Assembly (NCBI RefSeq): GCF_025602895.1
Contig: NW_026516244.1
Coordinates: forward strand, 1-64,000
From: Polychytrium aggregatum
Lineage: Eukaryota > Chytridiomycota > Chytridiomycetes > Polychytriales
DNA: 64,000 bases
Reading direction: 5' to 3'
This document shows, one piece after another, positions 9,131-19,643 of this stretch. The notes under the pieces were generated by a model that ran no database searches, had not been told where the DNA came from, and was given only the letters and a program-made list of their open reading frames with translations. Position 1 is the first letter of the stretch, and each line of letters opens with the position of its first letter. The translations under genes were made by a program, and so were the position numbers.

Positions 9131-12058
9131 AGACCGCCGACCAGGCCACCTTCTACGAAGATCAGGGGAAACGACGAGGCGGCAACCCCTGGATACTACG
9201 ACCTCTGAAGGACCCGGCGAGTTGCCGCCATCCGACTCCGACCCCCGACGCTGAACTATTGACTCTCGCCACCGGACCTCACCTGATCAACTCTCTCATC
9301 GACGAACCCCCACCGCATTGCCGCCAACCACGGCAAGGGACTGCTTGTGATCGACGCCACCCTCAACGGCTCCCGATCACCGTCCTCATCGACCCTGGTG
9401 CGACCAACTCGCACATCTCCGAGACCCTCGCCTCGACCCTCGACCTTCGAACCAAGACCACCGCCAACGCCGTCACGATGCCCAACGGCAAGTCCTTCCC
9501 GTCCTCCGTCACCGATCCCGTCGACCTCACCATCCACGACTACCACGCCCGCATCAACCTCTTCACCGCGCCACTCACCTGGGACGTTATCCTCGGCAAG
9601 AACTGGCTCGACCAGACCAACCCCGAGATCGACTGGCCCTCCAACCGAATCAAGTTCTCGATCGACGGGAAGCACCACACTTGGACGGCATCGCGACCCG
9701 ACACCGGAATGCCACTCACGACCCTCGAACTCCGATCCCAGTACCACATGTCGACCCAGCAGATCAACGCACTGGCTTCGACTCCCGGCGCCGTGTATGT
9801 TTGTACTCTGAGCAGTGACTTGAATACAGTTGCTGTTGAACCCTACGACCCCGTTGCCCAACTTGCCCGTGTCCTCGAACCACTGACCCCCGAACACCGA
9901 TCCATCATCGCAAAGTACCGCGATGCCTTCAACGAACTCAAGGAACTCCCGCCTCACCGACCCGGCATCGACATGAACATCCGACTCGACGACTCTGCCA
10001 AGCCAACCTGGTCGTCGCTCTACCAAATGTCGGCCGAAGAACTCGCTCGTCTCAAAGACGAACTCGACCGATTGCTCCGGATCGGCCACATCCGCAAGTC
10101 CGTCTCGCCCTTCGGCGCACCGATCTTCTGGGTCAAGCAGGGCGACAAGTTCCGACTCGTCTTTGACTTCCGCGCCCTCAACAAGATCACCGTCAAGGAC
10201 CGCACCGCGCTGCCCAACATGCGCGAGATCATCGACCGCCTGTCCAAGTGCCGTGTCTTCTCCAAGCTCGACTTGCAACGCGGATTCCACCAGATCCGCA
10301 TTGCCGACGCCGACACCCCCAAGACGGCCTTCAGGACCAAGTACGGCCACTTTGAGTGGCTTGTGATGCCCTTCGGCCTCGCCAACAGTCCCTCCGTGTT
10401 CCAAGCCGCGATGAACGACATCTTCCGCGAGTTCATCGACGACTTTGTGTTCGTCTACATCGACGACATCCTGATCGCATCCGAGGACGAGGACCAGCAC
10501 ATCCGCCACATCGAACTGGTCCTCGACAAGATCCACCGACACGGCTTCAAGATCCGACCCGAGAAGTGTTCGTTCTTCAACTCGACCGTCACCTATCTCG
10601 GCTTCATCATCGGCGAAGGACGCATCCAAGTGCATCCCTCGCGCATCGACGCCATCAAGAACTACCCGCGACCAACGACCGAACACGAACTCCGCAGCTT
10701 CCTCGGCTTGACCAACACCATCATGAGCTTTGTCCCTGGCTACGCTGCCCTCGCCGGTCCACTCTCGACTCTGATCACCACCCGCTCCGCCAACTCGACC
10801 AAGTCCGTCGTCTGGGACGACAACGCCATCGCCGCCTTCGAGCAGCTCAAGTTGCTCTCGCCTCAGTCGCTGCACATGGTCAACCCGGACAAGGACATTC
10901 ACCTCTTCACCGACTGGTCCGAGTCAAGCGCATCGATTGGTGGATGGATCGGGCAGGACATGGACGGATCCGGCACGGTGCGCCCCATCGCTTTCAACTC
11001 CAAGAAGCTGCAAGGATCGGAAATCAACTACTCGCCGTACAATGGCGAACTCTTGGCAGTTACAAGGCATCTCGAGAAGTTTCGGAACTACCGGGTCGGC
11101 CGCAAGGTGTTCCTTCACACCGACCAGAAGGCACTGAAGCACCTCCTCGAGTCAAGCTCACTGAACAAGCGTCAAAAGCGAGCGATCGACATCATGCTGG
11201 ACTTTGACCTCGAGATCCAGTGGATCCCCGGCTCGTGGAACAAGGTCGCCGACGTGCTCTCGCGCACACCGACAGCCATCTCCAAGGCCGTCCAAGTCTC
11301 GATCATCAACGCGATTGTCAACCTCGGACCCTCGCCCGACGATCTCTTGGACACCATCCGCACTCAGTACAGCTCCGACCCGATCCTGTCAGCACTGATC
11401 TCGGCCCTCCGCGACAACTCGACCGACGGACTCAAGCCGTGGATGAAGGCACAGCTGCACCGCTTCTCACTTCGACACGGGATTCTCTACTTCGACTCGA
11501 CCCGCATCTGCATCCCCGGCAAGGACCTCCGCATCTCGATCATCAAGGACCACCACGACTCTGTCTGTGCAGCTCACCCCGGCACCAACACGCTCTACAA
11601 GGCCATCTCGACACACTACTACTGGCCCGCCATGTCCAAGGACATTGCCGAGTGGGTCTCGCACTGCGACATCTGCCAGCGAGCCAAGATCCGACGACAA
11701 CAAGCATACGGCCACTTCTCCCGTATCCCTGTGGCCACCCGCAAGATGGACACTGTCGCCCTCGACTTCATCCTCGGACTCCCGCCTGTCACGGACTCAC
11801 TCTCGGGACACACCTTCAACTCGATCACGATCTTTGTCGACTCCCTCACCAAGTACGTCGTCCTGGTTCCTGGCAACAAGACCGACTCGGCCGAAGACGT
11901 CGCCCGCCAGTACTTCCGCGATGTCTTTGTGCACTTTGGACTCGCCGGCACTTTCATCTCCGATCACGACACACGCTTCCGGTCGGCCTTCTGGACAGGA
12001 CTTAACGCTCTGCTCAAGACCGAATTCCGGATCGCCTTTGCCCACCACCACGAGGCCG
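9131..12058 (+). pseudogene. pol: Family A gag end and pol (protease-RT-RNase H-integrase), cut by element B
   Basis: The open frame runs without a stop from 9133 to 12058, continuous in frame with A gag once element C and its duplicated site are removed. The protease has LIDPGATNSHIS, so DPG replaces the usual DSG/DTG. RT shows VFDFRALNKITVKDR and YIDD (about 10460). RNase H, the integrase zinc finger (HPGTNTLYKAI, CDICQRA) and the DDE core to ISDHDTRF (about 11960) follow. Coding stops at FAHHHEA, where LTR B begins. The part carrying the third catalytic residue (E) is absent, so the integrase is not functional as read. Confidence 0.88.
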
Positions 12059-12849
12059 TGTTAGGGATAGCTCCTGCTTGTTCTCCACTTTGACTGCACA
12101 CTTGGCTATTCTTTTGCCTTTCTGTTTGTTTGTGTGTAGCCTTGCAGTTCCCCTCCGATTTTCCGCCTTTTGCCTGTCTTTTCCGCTCCTTCCGCACTTC
12201 CGTTTTCCCGCGCTGCTCCGCTTCCTTTGTCTTCTTCGCACGCGCCGGTTTGTTTGTGCACGCGCCTTGCTGCGATTGGTTGCAATTCGGCTGCCGGTCA
12301 TGTGTCCCCCCACCGGTGACTCATGACCTGCCTGACCGCCCCGATCTCTTGTTCATCTCGCATGCATTTGCCCCAACCTTATACTTGACCAATCCGCTTC
12401 TTGGACGTTGAGTCACATTGCTTCGCCTTTGCACGTTTCTCCTGCCAGGTGCTTCGCTTTTGCTTGCGCCTCTCTCGCTTTGGTTCTCTGCCTGTCTCGG
12501 TGGTCCTTCTCGGCCCTCGTTCGTGCATCGCCCCCTTCGCCCTGCTCGATCGCCCACTTTTCCCTCCCTTGGCCGCCCTTCGCTGCCAAGTCCGGACTTG
12601 TCTATAAATAGCCTGACCCCCGCGATGTGTAGTCGAACCTTAGCGTTCAAAATAGGACTAAATAAAGTGCCTTCTACTTTATTCTCTGAGTGTTCCTCAC
12701 GTCTCATTTCGAGACAAGTCTTATCTTGAACGGATCTTTGCTTCCCTCGCTCCCTCTCCGAGTCCACTTCGGACTCTACCCTTGCTTTCCCTGAGCTCAC
12801 TTCGAGCTCACTTCTTCTTTTGCCGTTGAGTCCCCTTTGGACTCTAACA
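12059..12849 (+). repeat. Element B 5' LTR
   Basis: The 791-bp LTR has TGTTAG...CTAACA ends. A TATA box (TATAAATA) at 12603-12610 is followed by the inferred transcript start at 12642 and AATAAA at about 12660. By eye it differs from the 3' LTR at about 14 positions (1.8%), all substitutions. The 5 bases before it (GGCCG) do not match those after the 3' LTR. Confidence 0.95.
12642..12653 (+). promoter_or_regulatory. Element B predicted self-primer
   Basis: AGCGTTCAAAAT is exactly complementary to ATTTTGAACGCT at 12852-12863. It lies 39 nt after the TATA box, the same spacing as in element C. The 3' LTR keeps it at 18258-18269. Confidence 0.75.
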
Positions 12850-12851
12850 TC

Positions 12852-12863
12852 ATTTTGAACGCT
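12852..12863 (+). promoter_or_regulatory. Element B primer-binding site (self-priming type)
   Basis: ATTTTGAACGCT lies 3 nt after the LTR end and pairs over 12 bases with 12642-12653. No tRNA-type TGG site is present at this position. Confidence 0.75.
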
Positions 12864-12920
12864 CCCTCTTGGCTTCCCGGCCTTTCTTCTTCTTTCGCCT
12901 CTCTTTCCCTCGTCGATCCG

Positions 12921-13874
12921 ATGGCTGAGCCTGCTGCACCCCCGGCAGATCTCAATGCGTACCTGGCGCGCATGGAGGAGCGTATGAACGCCCTCATGAC
13001 CCAGAACGCTGCTCTCCATCGTCAGATCCAAGATCTGCAAGCTCCCGCCGCCGCTCCCCGCCAGGTCTACCAGGTGAACAAGCCCAAGGAGTTCCTAGGT
13101 TCCCGCGACGAGACGACGGCCTTCCTCGCCCAGTGCCACCTCGTCTTCCTCGCCGATCCTGCCTTCTTTGCGCCCGAGCGCCAGAAGGTCCTTTATGCCA
13201 CCTCCTTCCTCCGCGGCGAAGCTTTCAAATGGTACGAGGCCGCCTTTTATATGGCCAACCGCTTCCCGGCTTCCTTCGCGGATTTTGAAGTTGCCCTCAA
13301 GTCGACCTTCGGTGAGGACACGGCCTCCTCGCAAGATAAGGCCTTGAACGACCTCAAACGCTTGGTCCAGCTCAAGTCCTGCCAAGCCTTCGCCACCCGC
13401 TTCGTCCAGCTCGCCGCCCGCGTCCAGACTGACGAACCCACCAAGATGCACTTCTTCAAGGAGGGTTTGAAGTCTGAGGTCAAGTTCCACCTCATCGGTC
13501 TCCGCCCCGCTCCCGCTTCCTTGCCCGAGTTGATCAAGGCAGCGGTCGAGTACGACGATGCCCTCCATCGTCTCAAGGTCTCCTCCCGTTCCCAACCTCC
13601 TCCTCCTTCTTCTCGCTCTGCTCCCCATCACCACCATTCTCCCGCGCATGTTTCTTCTTCCTCCTCTTCTGCACCCACTCCCATGGACCTTGACTCTGTC
13701 TCGGTCCGCCCTGCTAAGCTCTCCGACGTCGAGAAAAAGCGACGTCGTGAGCAGGGTCTCTGCTTGTACTGCGGGGAAAAGTCTTGTCCCGGCAGTCGCG
13801 ATGTTCAGCAGTGCCCGGTTCTGGTCAAACGGAACTCGGGAAATGCTCACAGCCGAGCAGCACCTCGCAAGTAA
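12921..13874 (+). CDS. gag: Element B Gag
   Basis: The first ATG of the open frame (12921, after the primer site) gives 317 residues. A short N-terminal coiled-coil-like segment (MEERMNALMTQNAALHRQI) precedes a gypsy capsid region (KPKEFLGSRDETTAFL; RGEAFKWYEAAF). A histidine/serine-rich linker and a PMDLD motif follow. The C-terminal knuckle is unusual: CLYCGEKSC...QQC, without the usual histidine spacing. The frame is intact and overlaps pol by about 90 nt. Confidence 0.92.
   Translation: MAEPAAPPADLNAYLARMEERMNALMTQNAALHRQIQDLQAPAAAPRQVYQVNKPKEFLGSRDETTAFLAQCHLVFLADPAFFAPERQKVLYATSFLRGEAFKWYEAAFYMANRFPASFADFEVALKSTFGEDTASSQDKALNDLKRLVQLKSCQAFATRFVQLAARVQTDEPTKMHFFKEGLKSEVKFHLIGLRPAPASLPELIKAAVEYDDALHRLKVSSRSQPPPPSSRSAPHHHHSPAHVSSSSSSAPTPMDLDSVSVRPAKLSDVEKKRRREQGLCLYCGEKSCPGSRDVQQCPVLVKRNSGNAHSRAAPRK
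13838..13844 (+). promoter_or_regulatory. Element B predicted -1 frameshift heptamer (G GGA AAT)
   Basis: GGGAAAT is phased as TCG-GGA-AAT in gag. A -1 slip re-pairs on GGG-AAA and enters the pol frame, which is open to 17662. The gag stop is 28 nt further on. Codon context and phase match the element C site. Confidence 0.7.
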
Positions 13875-16800
13875 GCGAGGTGGTCTGTTCGGCGATACGA
13901 ACATCTTCCCCCTCTGACTCGTCACTATCGGACGATAAGCTTCTTCTTCCGGCCACTCTTATCGTCATGAGTCTTTCTGGCCCGGTCTCCATCTCCCTTT
14001 CTGTTTTTATTGATGATGGATGTTCCGCTCTTGCCCTCATTGATCCTGCCTTTGCCGATCTCCATAAACTCTCTCTTATCCCTCTTTCTACTCCTTACTC
14101 CGTTTCCCTTGCTGATGGTTCTTCGGCCGGTTTCATTCGTTTCCAAACCGCGCCTTTGACTCTGACCATTGGTTCCCACACCGAGTCGATTTCTTTTCTT
14201 GTGACTCGACTCTCCACCACTCCCATCACTCTTGGTCTTCCCTGGATGCGCTTGCATAATCCAGTTGTTAATTGGAAGTCCCTCTCCCTTTCATTCTCCG
14301 ATCCCTCTTGCCTTGCTGATGGACACATCCTCGCGGATGTCTCTGCTTCTTCCTTGGACACTCCGTCCGCTTCCGGCTCCTCGCCTCCCCCTTCGGGCAC
14401 TTCGCCTTTGACTCCTCCTCCCTCCGGTCCTTCCCTTACACCGGTTCCCTCCTTTGGCACTTCGCCTTCCCTTTCTTCCCGCCTTGACTCTGCTTCGCTT
14501 TCTGAAGAGCCAACGGCTTTATCTTCACCCGACATTGAGCTCGTTAATGCGGCGAGTCTTCTCCGTCTTGCACGGGAAGACAAGCTCGACATTTTCGCTG
14601 CCCAAATGGATATCCGTCCTCCTTCGCCGGAGACGTATCCTACGGTGTCGATAAGGTCCGTGCTCACGACGAAGGTGTATGCCGAGTCTGGCACCCCTGT
14701 TGACTCTCGAGGCGTCCCACTCAAATACAATGAGTTTGGCGACGTTTTCAGCCTCAAGTCTGACCCTCCTTCTTCCTTGCCTCCTCATCGTCCGTATGAC
14801 TTGTCCATTGAGTTTGTACGGACCGAGGATGGAAAGGAACCTCGTTTGCCAAAGCCGGGGAAAGTCTATCCTTTGTCCCCGGCCGAGGAATCTGCTCTTT
14901 CGGAGTATCTGACCAACGCCCTCGCACGTGGTTGGATCTCCAAATCCTCTTCTCCCGTTGGTGCTCCCTGCTTCTTCGTGAAGAAGCCCAATGGTGGTCT
15001 TCGCCTTTGCGTCGACTACCGAGGCCTCAATGCCATCACGAAGAAGAACCGTTACCCACTTCCCCTCTTCCAGGATCTTCTGGATAAACTTTCTTCTGCC
15101 CGCGTCTTCTCACACCTCGACCTTCCTGATGCTTACCACTTGGTTCGTGTCAAGAAGGGCGATGAGTGGAAGACTGCTTTTGTTTGCAAATCTGGCTCAT
15201 TTGAGTACAATGTTATCCCCTTTGGTCTTTCGAATGCCCCCGCTGCTTTTCAGTTTTTTATGAACGACATCTTCTCGGACCTCCTTGGTGTCTGTGTTGT
15301 CATTTATCTTGACGACATCCTGATCTTCTCAAAAGATCCCCAGGAGCATGAGGAGCATGTTAAGCTTGTTCTCTCTCGCCTTCGTGAACACTCCCTTAAG
15401 GTCAATCCGGCCAAGTGTTCTTTTGACCTTTCTGAAGTTAACTTTCTCGGCATGATCATTTCTGCCGATGGCATCAAAATGGACCCTGCCAAGGTCGAGG
15501 CCGTTTCCCTTTGGCCTGTTCCCTCTTCTGCTCGCGATATCCAAGTCTTTATTGGTTTCGCAAACTTTTACCGCCGCTTCGTCAAGGACTTTTCCGCACT
15601 TGCTCGTCCTTTGACTTCCCTCACTACCAAATCCTCCACCTTCTCTTGGTCTCCCGAGGCCCAAGAGGCTTTTGATTCTCTTAAACTTTCCTTCACTTCC
15701 GCACCTATTCTTCGATACTTTGATTTCTCTAAACCCGCTGTCATCGAGCCCGATGCTTCTGACTTTGCTTTGGGTGCCGTCCTTTCTCAGTTTGACCCTG
15801 ACGGCGCTCTTCACCCCGTTGCTTTTCACTCTCGGCAATTCCGTCCCGCCGAGGTGAATTATGACACTCACGACAAAGAGCTCCTCGCCATTGTCGATTC
15901 CTTTACCGCCTGGCGTCATTACTTGATGGCTGCCGACCCTGATATTCCCACTCTTGTTTTCTCTGATCATCAGAACCTTACCCGGTTCACTGCCGCTTCT
16001 CAACTTTCTCGCCGCCAGTTCCGGTGGGCCCAATTCCTTTCTGACTTTGCTTTTCGCATTTACCACCGCCCTGGTCGTCTCAACACCAAAGCCGATGCTC
16101 TCAGTCGCCGTTCTGACTTTGAGATAAAGCCTGGTGACTCCCTCCACTCCACCAACTTCCTTCAGCTGTTCGAGTCTATTTCTCTCGACAGCATCACCGT
16201 TATCGGCTCGAACCCCGATTTTCTTTCCGAGATTCGAGCTGCCACCCTTTCTTGTTCCCTTCTTTCTGACTTCAACGCCAAACGTCTTGATGGCGATTAC
16301 TCCTTCCGTGACGGTCTCCTTTACTTTAAAGACCTGATCGTTGTCCCTTCCCCCGAGCTCCAGCTCAAAGTGTTTGAGCAACGTCACTGCTCCGCTGCCG
16401 CTGGTCACTTTGGTCTTGCCAAGACCGTTGAGCTCATCTCCCGGGACTTTCACTGGCCCCGGCTTCGTAAGTCTGTGCGTCGCTTCATTGCTAATTGTGA
16501 AGCGTGCCAGCGAGCCAAGCCGTCCCGTCACTCCCCTTATGGTTTACTTCACCCTCTCCCCGTTCCTTCCGAACGTTGGTGGGACCTGTCGATGGACTTC
16601 ATCACGGATCTCCCACCTTCGAACGGCTTTGACTCCATCTTCGTGGTTAAGGACCGCCTGTCCAAACAAGCACACTTTGTGCCCACCACGAAGACGGTTA
16701 CAGGCGAGCAAACCGCCGAACTCTTCCTCTCCCACATCTTCCGCTTGCATGGTTGTCCCCGGTCTATTGTTTCGGACCGAGGAACTCAGTTTACTTCGGC

Positions 16801-17662
16801 CTTCTGGAGGCGCTTCAATGAGCTTCTGAAGACGAAGATTTCCCTTTCTTCTGCCTTCCACCCCGAGACCGACGGTTCGACCGAGGTTCTCAACCAGGTC
16901 ATCGAGCAGTATTTGCGTATCCATTGCAATTACCTGCAAGACGACTGGACCCTTCACCTTCCCCTTGCCGAGTTCACTTACAACAACTCGGAAAACACCT
17001 CCACTGGCATGACTCCCTTCTTTGCAGTCCATGGCCATCACCCCATTTTTGATCCCTCCATCATCCGTGATCCTTCTGTTGTGCCCTCTGCCGAAGAACG
17101 TGTCGACCGACTTCAGACCGTTCTCGAGGATCTCAAGGCCAACCTCCGGGTTGCCCAAGAGTCCTACACTTTGCAGGCCAACAAATCCCGTCTCCCCACT
17201 CCCGACATCTCCGTTGGCGACCTCGTTTTTCTTGATCGTCGCCACATCCGCACCCTTCGTCCCTCCAACAAGCTTGATCAGAAAAAGCTTGGCCCCTTTA
17301 AAGTTCTTCGCCGCATCAACCCCGTTGCCTTTGAACTTAAACTCCCTTCCACACTCAAAGTCCACCCCGTCTTTCATGTATCCCTCCTTGAACCCCGAAC
17401 GAAGGACATTGTTCCCGAGTTCACCCAACCCGAACCTCCACCCATTCTTGTTGACTCCCAGGAAGAGTTTGAGGTCGAGACTGTTCTCGATTCTCGGCTC
17501 TTCCGTGGTCGCTTACAGTACTTGGTTCAGTGGAAGGGCTATTCCGAGACTGACCGGTCTTGGGAGCCCGCTGCCAATGTTTCCCACGCCACTGATCTTG
17601 TTGCTGACTTCCACCTTCGCTATCCCTCAAAGCCGAAGGCGACGCCCGGAGTTCGTCGCTAA
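13845..17662 (+). CDS. pol: Element B Pol polyprotein (protease-RT-RNase H-integrase-chromodomain)
   Basis: The uninterrupted frame encodes about 1270 residues after the shift site. In order: protease-like segment (VFIDDGCSALALID, with DDG in place of DSG), RT with CVDYRGLNAITKKNRYPLP and YLDD (about 15310), RT thumb, RNase H (EPDASDFALGAVLS; HDKELLAI), integrase HHCC (about 16385-16510), the DDE core (MDFITDLP, about 16595; VSDRGTQF, about 16770; GSTEVLNQ, about 16880), a GPF/Y-type C-terminal domain (KLGPFKVLRRI) and a chromodomain (LVQWKGYSETDRSWEP, about 17525). All catalytic signatures except the atypical protease triad are present. Start at the shift site is inferred; there is no ATG at the frame's beginning. 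Confidence 0.92.
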
Positions 17663-17674
17663 GGAAGGGGATGA
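17661..17674 (+). other. Element B polypurine tract
   Basis: AAGGAAGGGGATGA lies between the pol stop codon and the 3' LTR. Confidence 0.75.
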
Positions 17675-18465
17675 TGTTAGGGATAGCTTCTGCTTGTTCT
17701 CCACTTTGACTGCACACTTGGCTGTTCTTTTGCCTTTCTGTTTGTTTGTGTGTAGCTTTGCAGTTCCCCTCCAATTTTCCGCCTTTTGCCTGCCATTTCC
17801 GCTCCTTCCGCACTTCCGTTTCCCCGCGCTGCTCCGCTTCCTTTGTCTTCTTCGCACGCGCCGGTTTGTTTGTGCACGCGCCTTGCTGCGATTGGTTGCA
17901 ATTCGGCTGCCGGTCATGTGTCCCACCACCGGTGACTCATGACCTGCCTGACCGCCCCGATCTCTTGTTCATCTCGCATGCATTTGCCCCAACCTTATAC
18001 TTGACCAATCCGCTTCTTGGACGTTGAGTCACATTGCTTCGCCTTTGCACGTTTCTCCTGCCAGGTGCTTCGCTTTTGCTTGCGCCTCCCTCGCTTTGGT
18101 TCTCTGCCTGTCTCGGTGGTCCTTCTCGGCCCTCGTTCGTGCATCGCCCCCTTCGCCCTGCTCGATCGCCCACTTTTCCCTCCCTTGGCCGCCCTTCGCT
18201 GCCAAGTCCGGACTTGTCTATAAATAGCCTGACCCCCGCGATGTGTAGTCGAACCTCAGCGTTCAAAATAGGACTAAATAAAGTGCCTTCTACTTTATTC
18301 TCTGAGTGTTCCTCACGTCTCATTTCGAGACTAGTCTTATCTTGAACGGATCTTTGCTTCCCTCGCTCCCTCTCCGAGTCCACTTCGGACTTTACCCTTG
18401 CCTTCCCTGAGCTCACTTCGAGCTCACTTCTTCTTTTGCCGTTGAGTCCCCTTCGGACTCTAACA
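17675..18465 (+). repeat. Element B 3' LTR
   Basis: It is 791 bp, the same length as the 5' LTR, with about 14 substitutions and no indels. It keeps the TATA box, self-primer sequence and AATAAA. The downstream 5 bases (CATCC) do not repeat the upstream flank (GGCCG). Confidence 0.95.
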
Positions 18466-19143
18466 CATCCTCGCACTCCTGCCAACACCGACATCATCGC
18501 CGAGTCCAACCCTGCAGCACAGTCGATCGAGGAGATGCAAGCGACTCTGGACTTGGTCTCGGACAACATCGGCAAGGCCCAGGACCGGGCCCTGTACTAC
18601 GCCAACCGACATCGACGCGATATCAGCTACGACATTGGCGACCAAGTCCTGATCGACACGACCGCGTATCACTTCAGCACGGACGACGTCACACCCTCCA
18701 AGATGCGGATGCCGTACTTGGGACCCTTCAAGATCATCGAGAAGATCGGAACGACTGGATATCGACTTCGACTCCCGAGGACCCTCCGATTTACAACCGA
18801 ACTCCCCGCTTCCGCCCTCGTCCCCTACAACACACCATCGACCGACCAACTTGTGTTTGATGAACCCGGACCCAACCACAACGACGAATCAGTGTTCGAA
18901 GCGATCATTGGACACAGGATCAACCGACGACGTCGACTTCCTGGATATCGACACGAGTTCTTGCTCCGCTGGCAGGGATACGACCCATCTTACGACTCGT
19001 GGGCACCACTGGCCGAACTCTTGGATGGAGGACTCGCAGATATCCACGACTTCCTCAGCCGCAACCGCAACCTTCCGGAAATGGACACACTGATCGACCT
19101 TTGCCAAGCACAAGTGCAACGCAACTCGGGATCGAAAAATTGA
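18466..19143 (+). pseudogene. pol: Family A pol 3' end (integrase C-terminal domain and chromodomain)
   Basis: Coding resumes as HPRTPAN and continues with a helical segment, a GPF/Y-type domain (MPYLGPFKIIEKIG, about 18715) and a chromodomain-like end (FLLRWQGYDPSYDSW, about 18960). It stops at 19141-19143. Compared with elements B and C, the stretch between the integrase core (ending at 12058) and this point is missing, roughly 80-100 codons. Insertion of B here was therefore accompanied or followed by a deletion. Confidence 0.85.
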
Positions 19144-19167
19144 TGGTTTGACTTGAGCACAATTTTT

Positions 19168-19177
19168 CTGGGGGGGA
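19168..19177 (+). other. Family A polypurine tract
   Basis: A run of G (CTGGGGGGA type) immediately precedes the 3' LTR. Confidence 0.6.
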
Positions 19178-19643
19178 TGTCACAGATCGCTCTGCCCGCC
19201 TAGCTGCACCGTCGCACTTGTGTCACTGTTTGCGTCGCACACTTTCCTTTTCCTTTGTCCTGTGACGCCTTTCCTTTTTCCTTGCTCTCATGTTGCACAC
19301 GCCGCTCTGTTTTCCCTGCATTTGTCATCGACCATGCATTAGTCAGACGCTGTGTCACCCGCATTTGTCAGCCACCGAGCATTTGTCAGACTTTCACATG
19401 TTTCTCCGGTTAGCCGTTGCTGCCTGGCTGCTGTCCCGCCGCCTCCGCTGCTTCGCCCCCGCTGCGGCAGGCTTCGCCTCCGGGACCGCCAGACAGATAA
19501 ATAGCCCGCCTTCACCCGCTCATGTTTCTGGTCATCACCTTCGACCCCAGACACACTTGACTCTAGATCCTAGCCTCGCTAAGATCAATAAAACCCTTCT
19601 CTATCTTTTTCTTTTGATCTCCTCTTGATCCCGTGATCTGACA
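19178..19643 (+). repeat. Family A 3' LTR
   Basis: The 466-bp LTR has TGTCACAG...GATCTGACA ends. It is nearly identical to 1766-2233, and the few differences seen are one-base indels. It marks the right limit of the retroelement nest; unique-looking DNA follows. Confidence 0.94.

Noticed and set aside
9256-10902. 548-codon minus-strand frame within family A pol
   Set aside because: Antisense of a verified protease-RT frame, with no domain of its own.
15329-16531. 400-codon minus-strand frame within element B pol
   Set aside because: Antisense shadow of RT, RNase H and integrase coding sequence.
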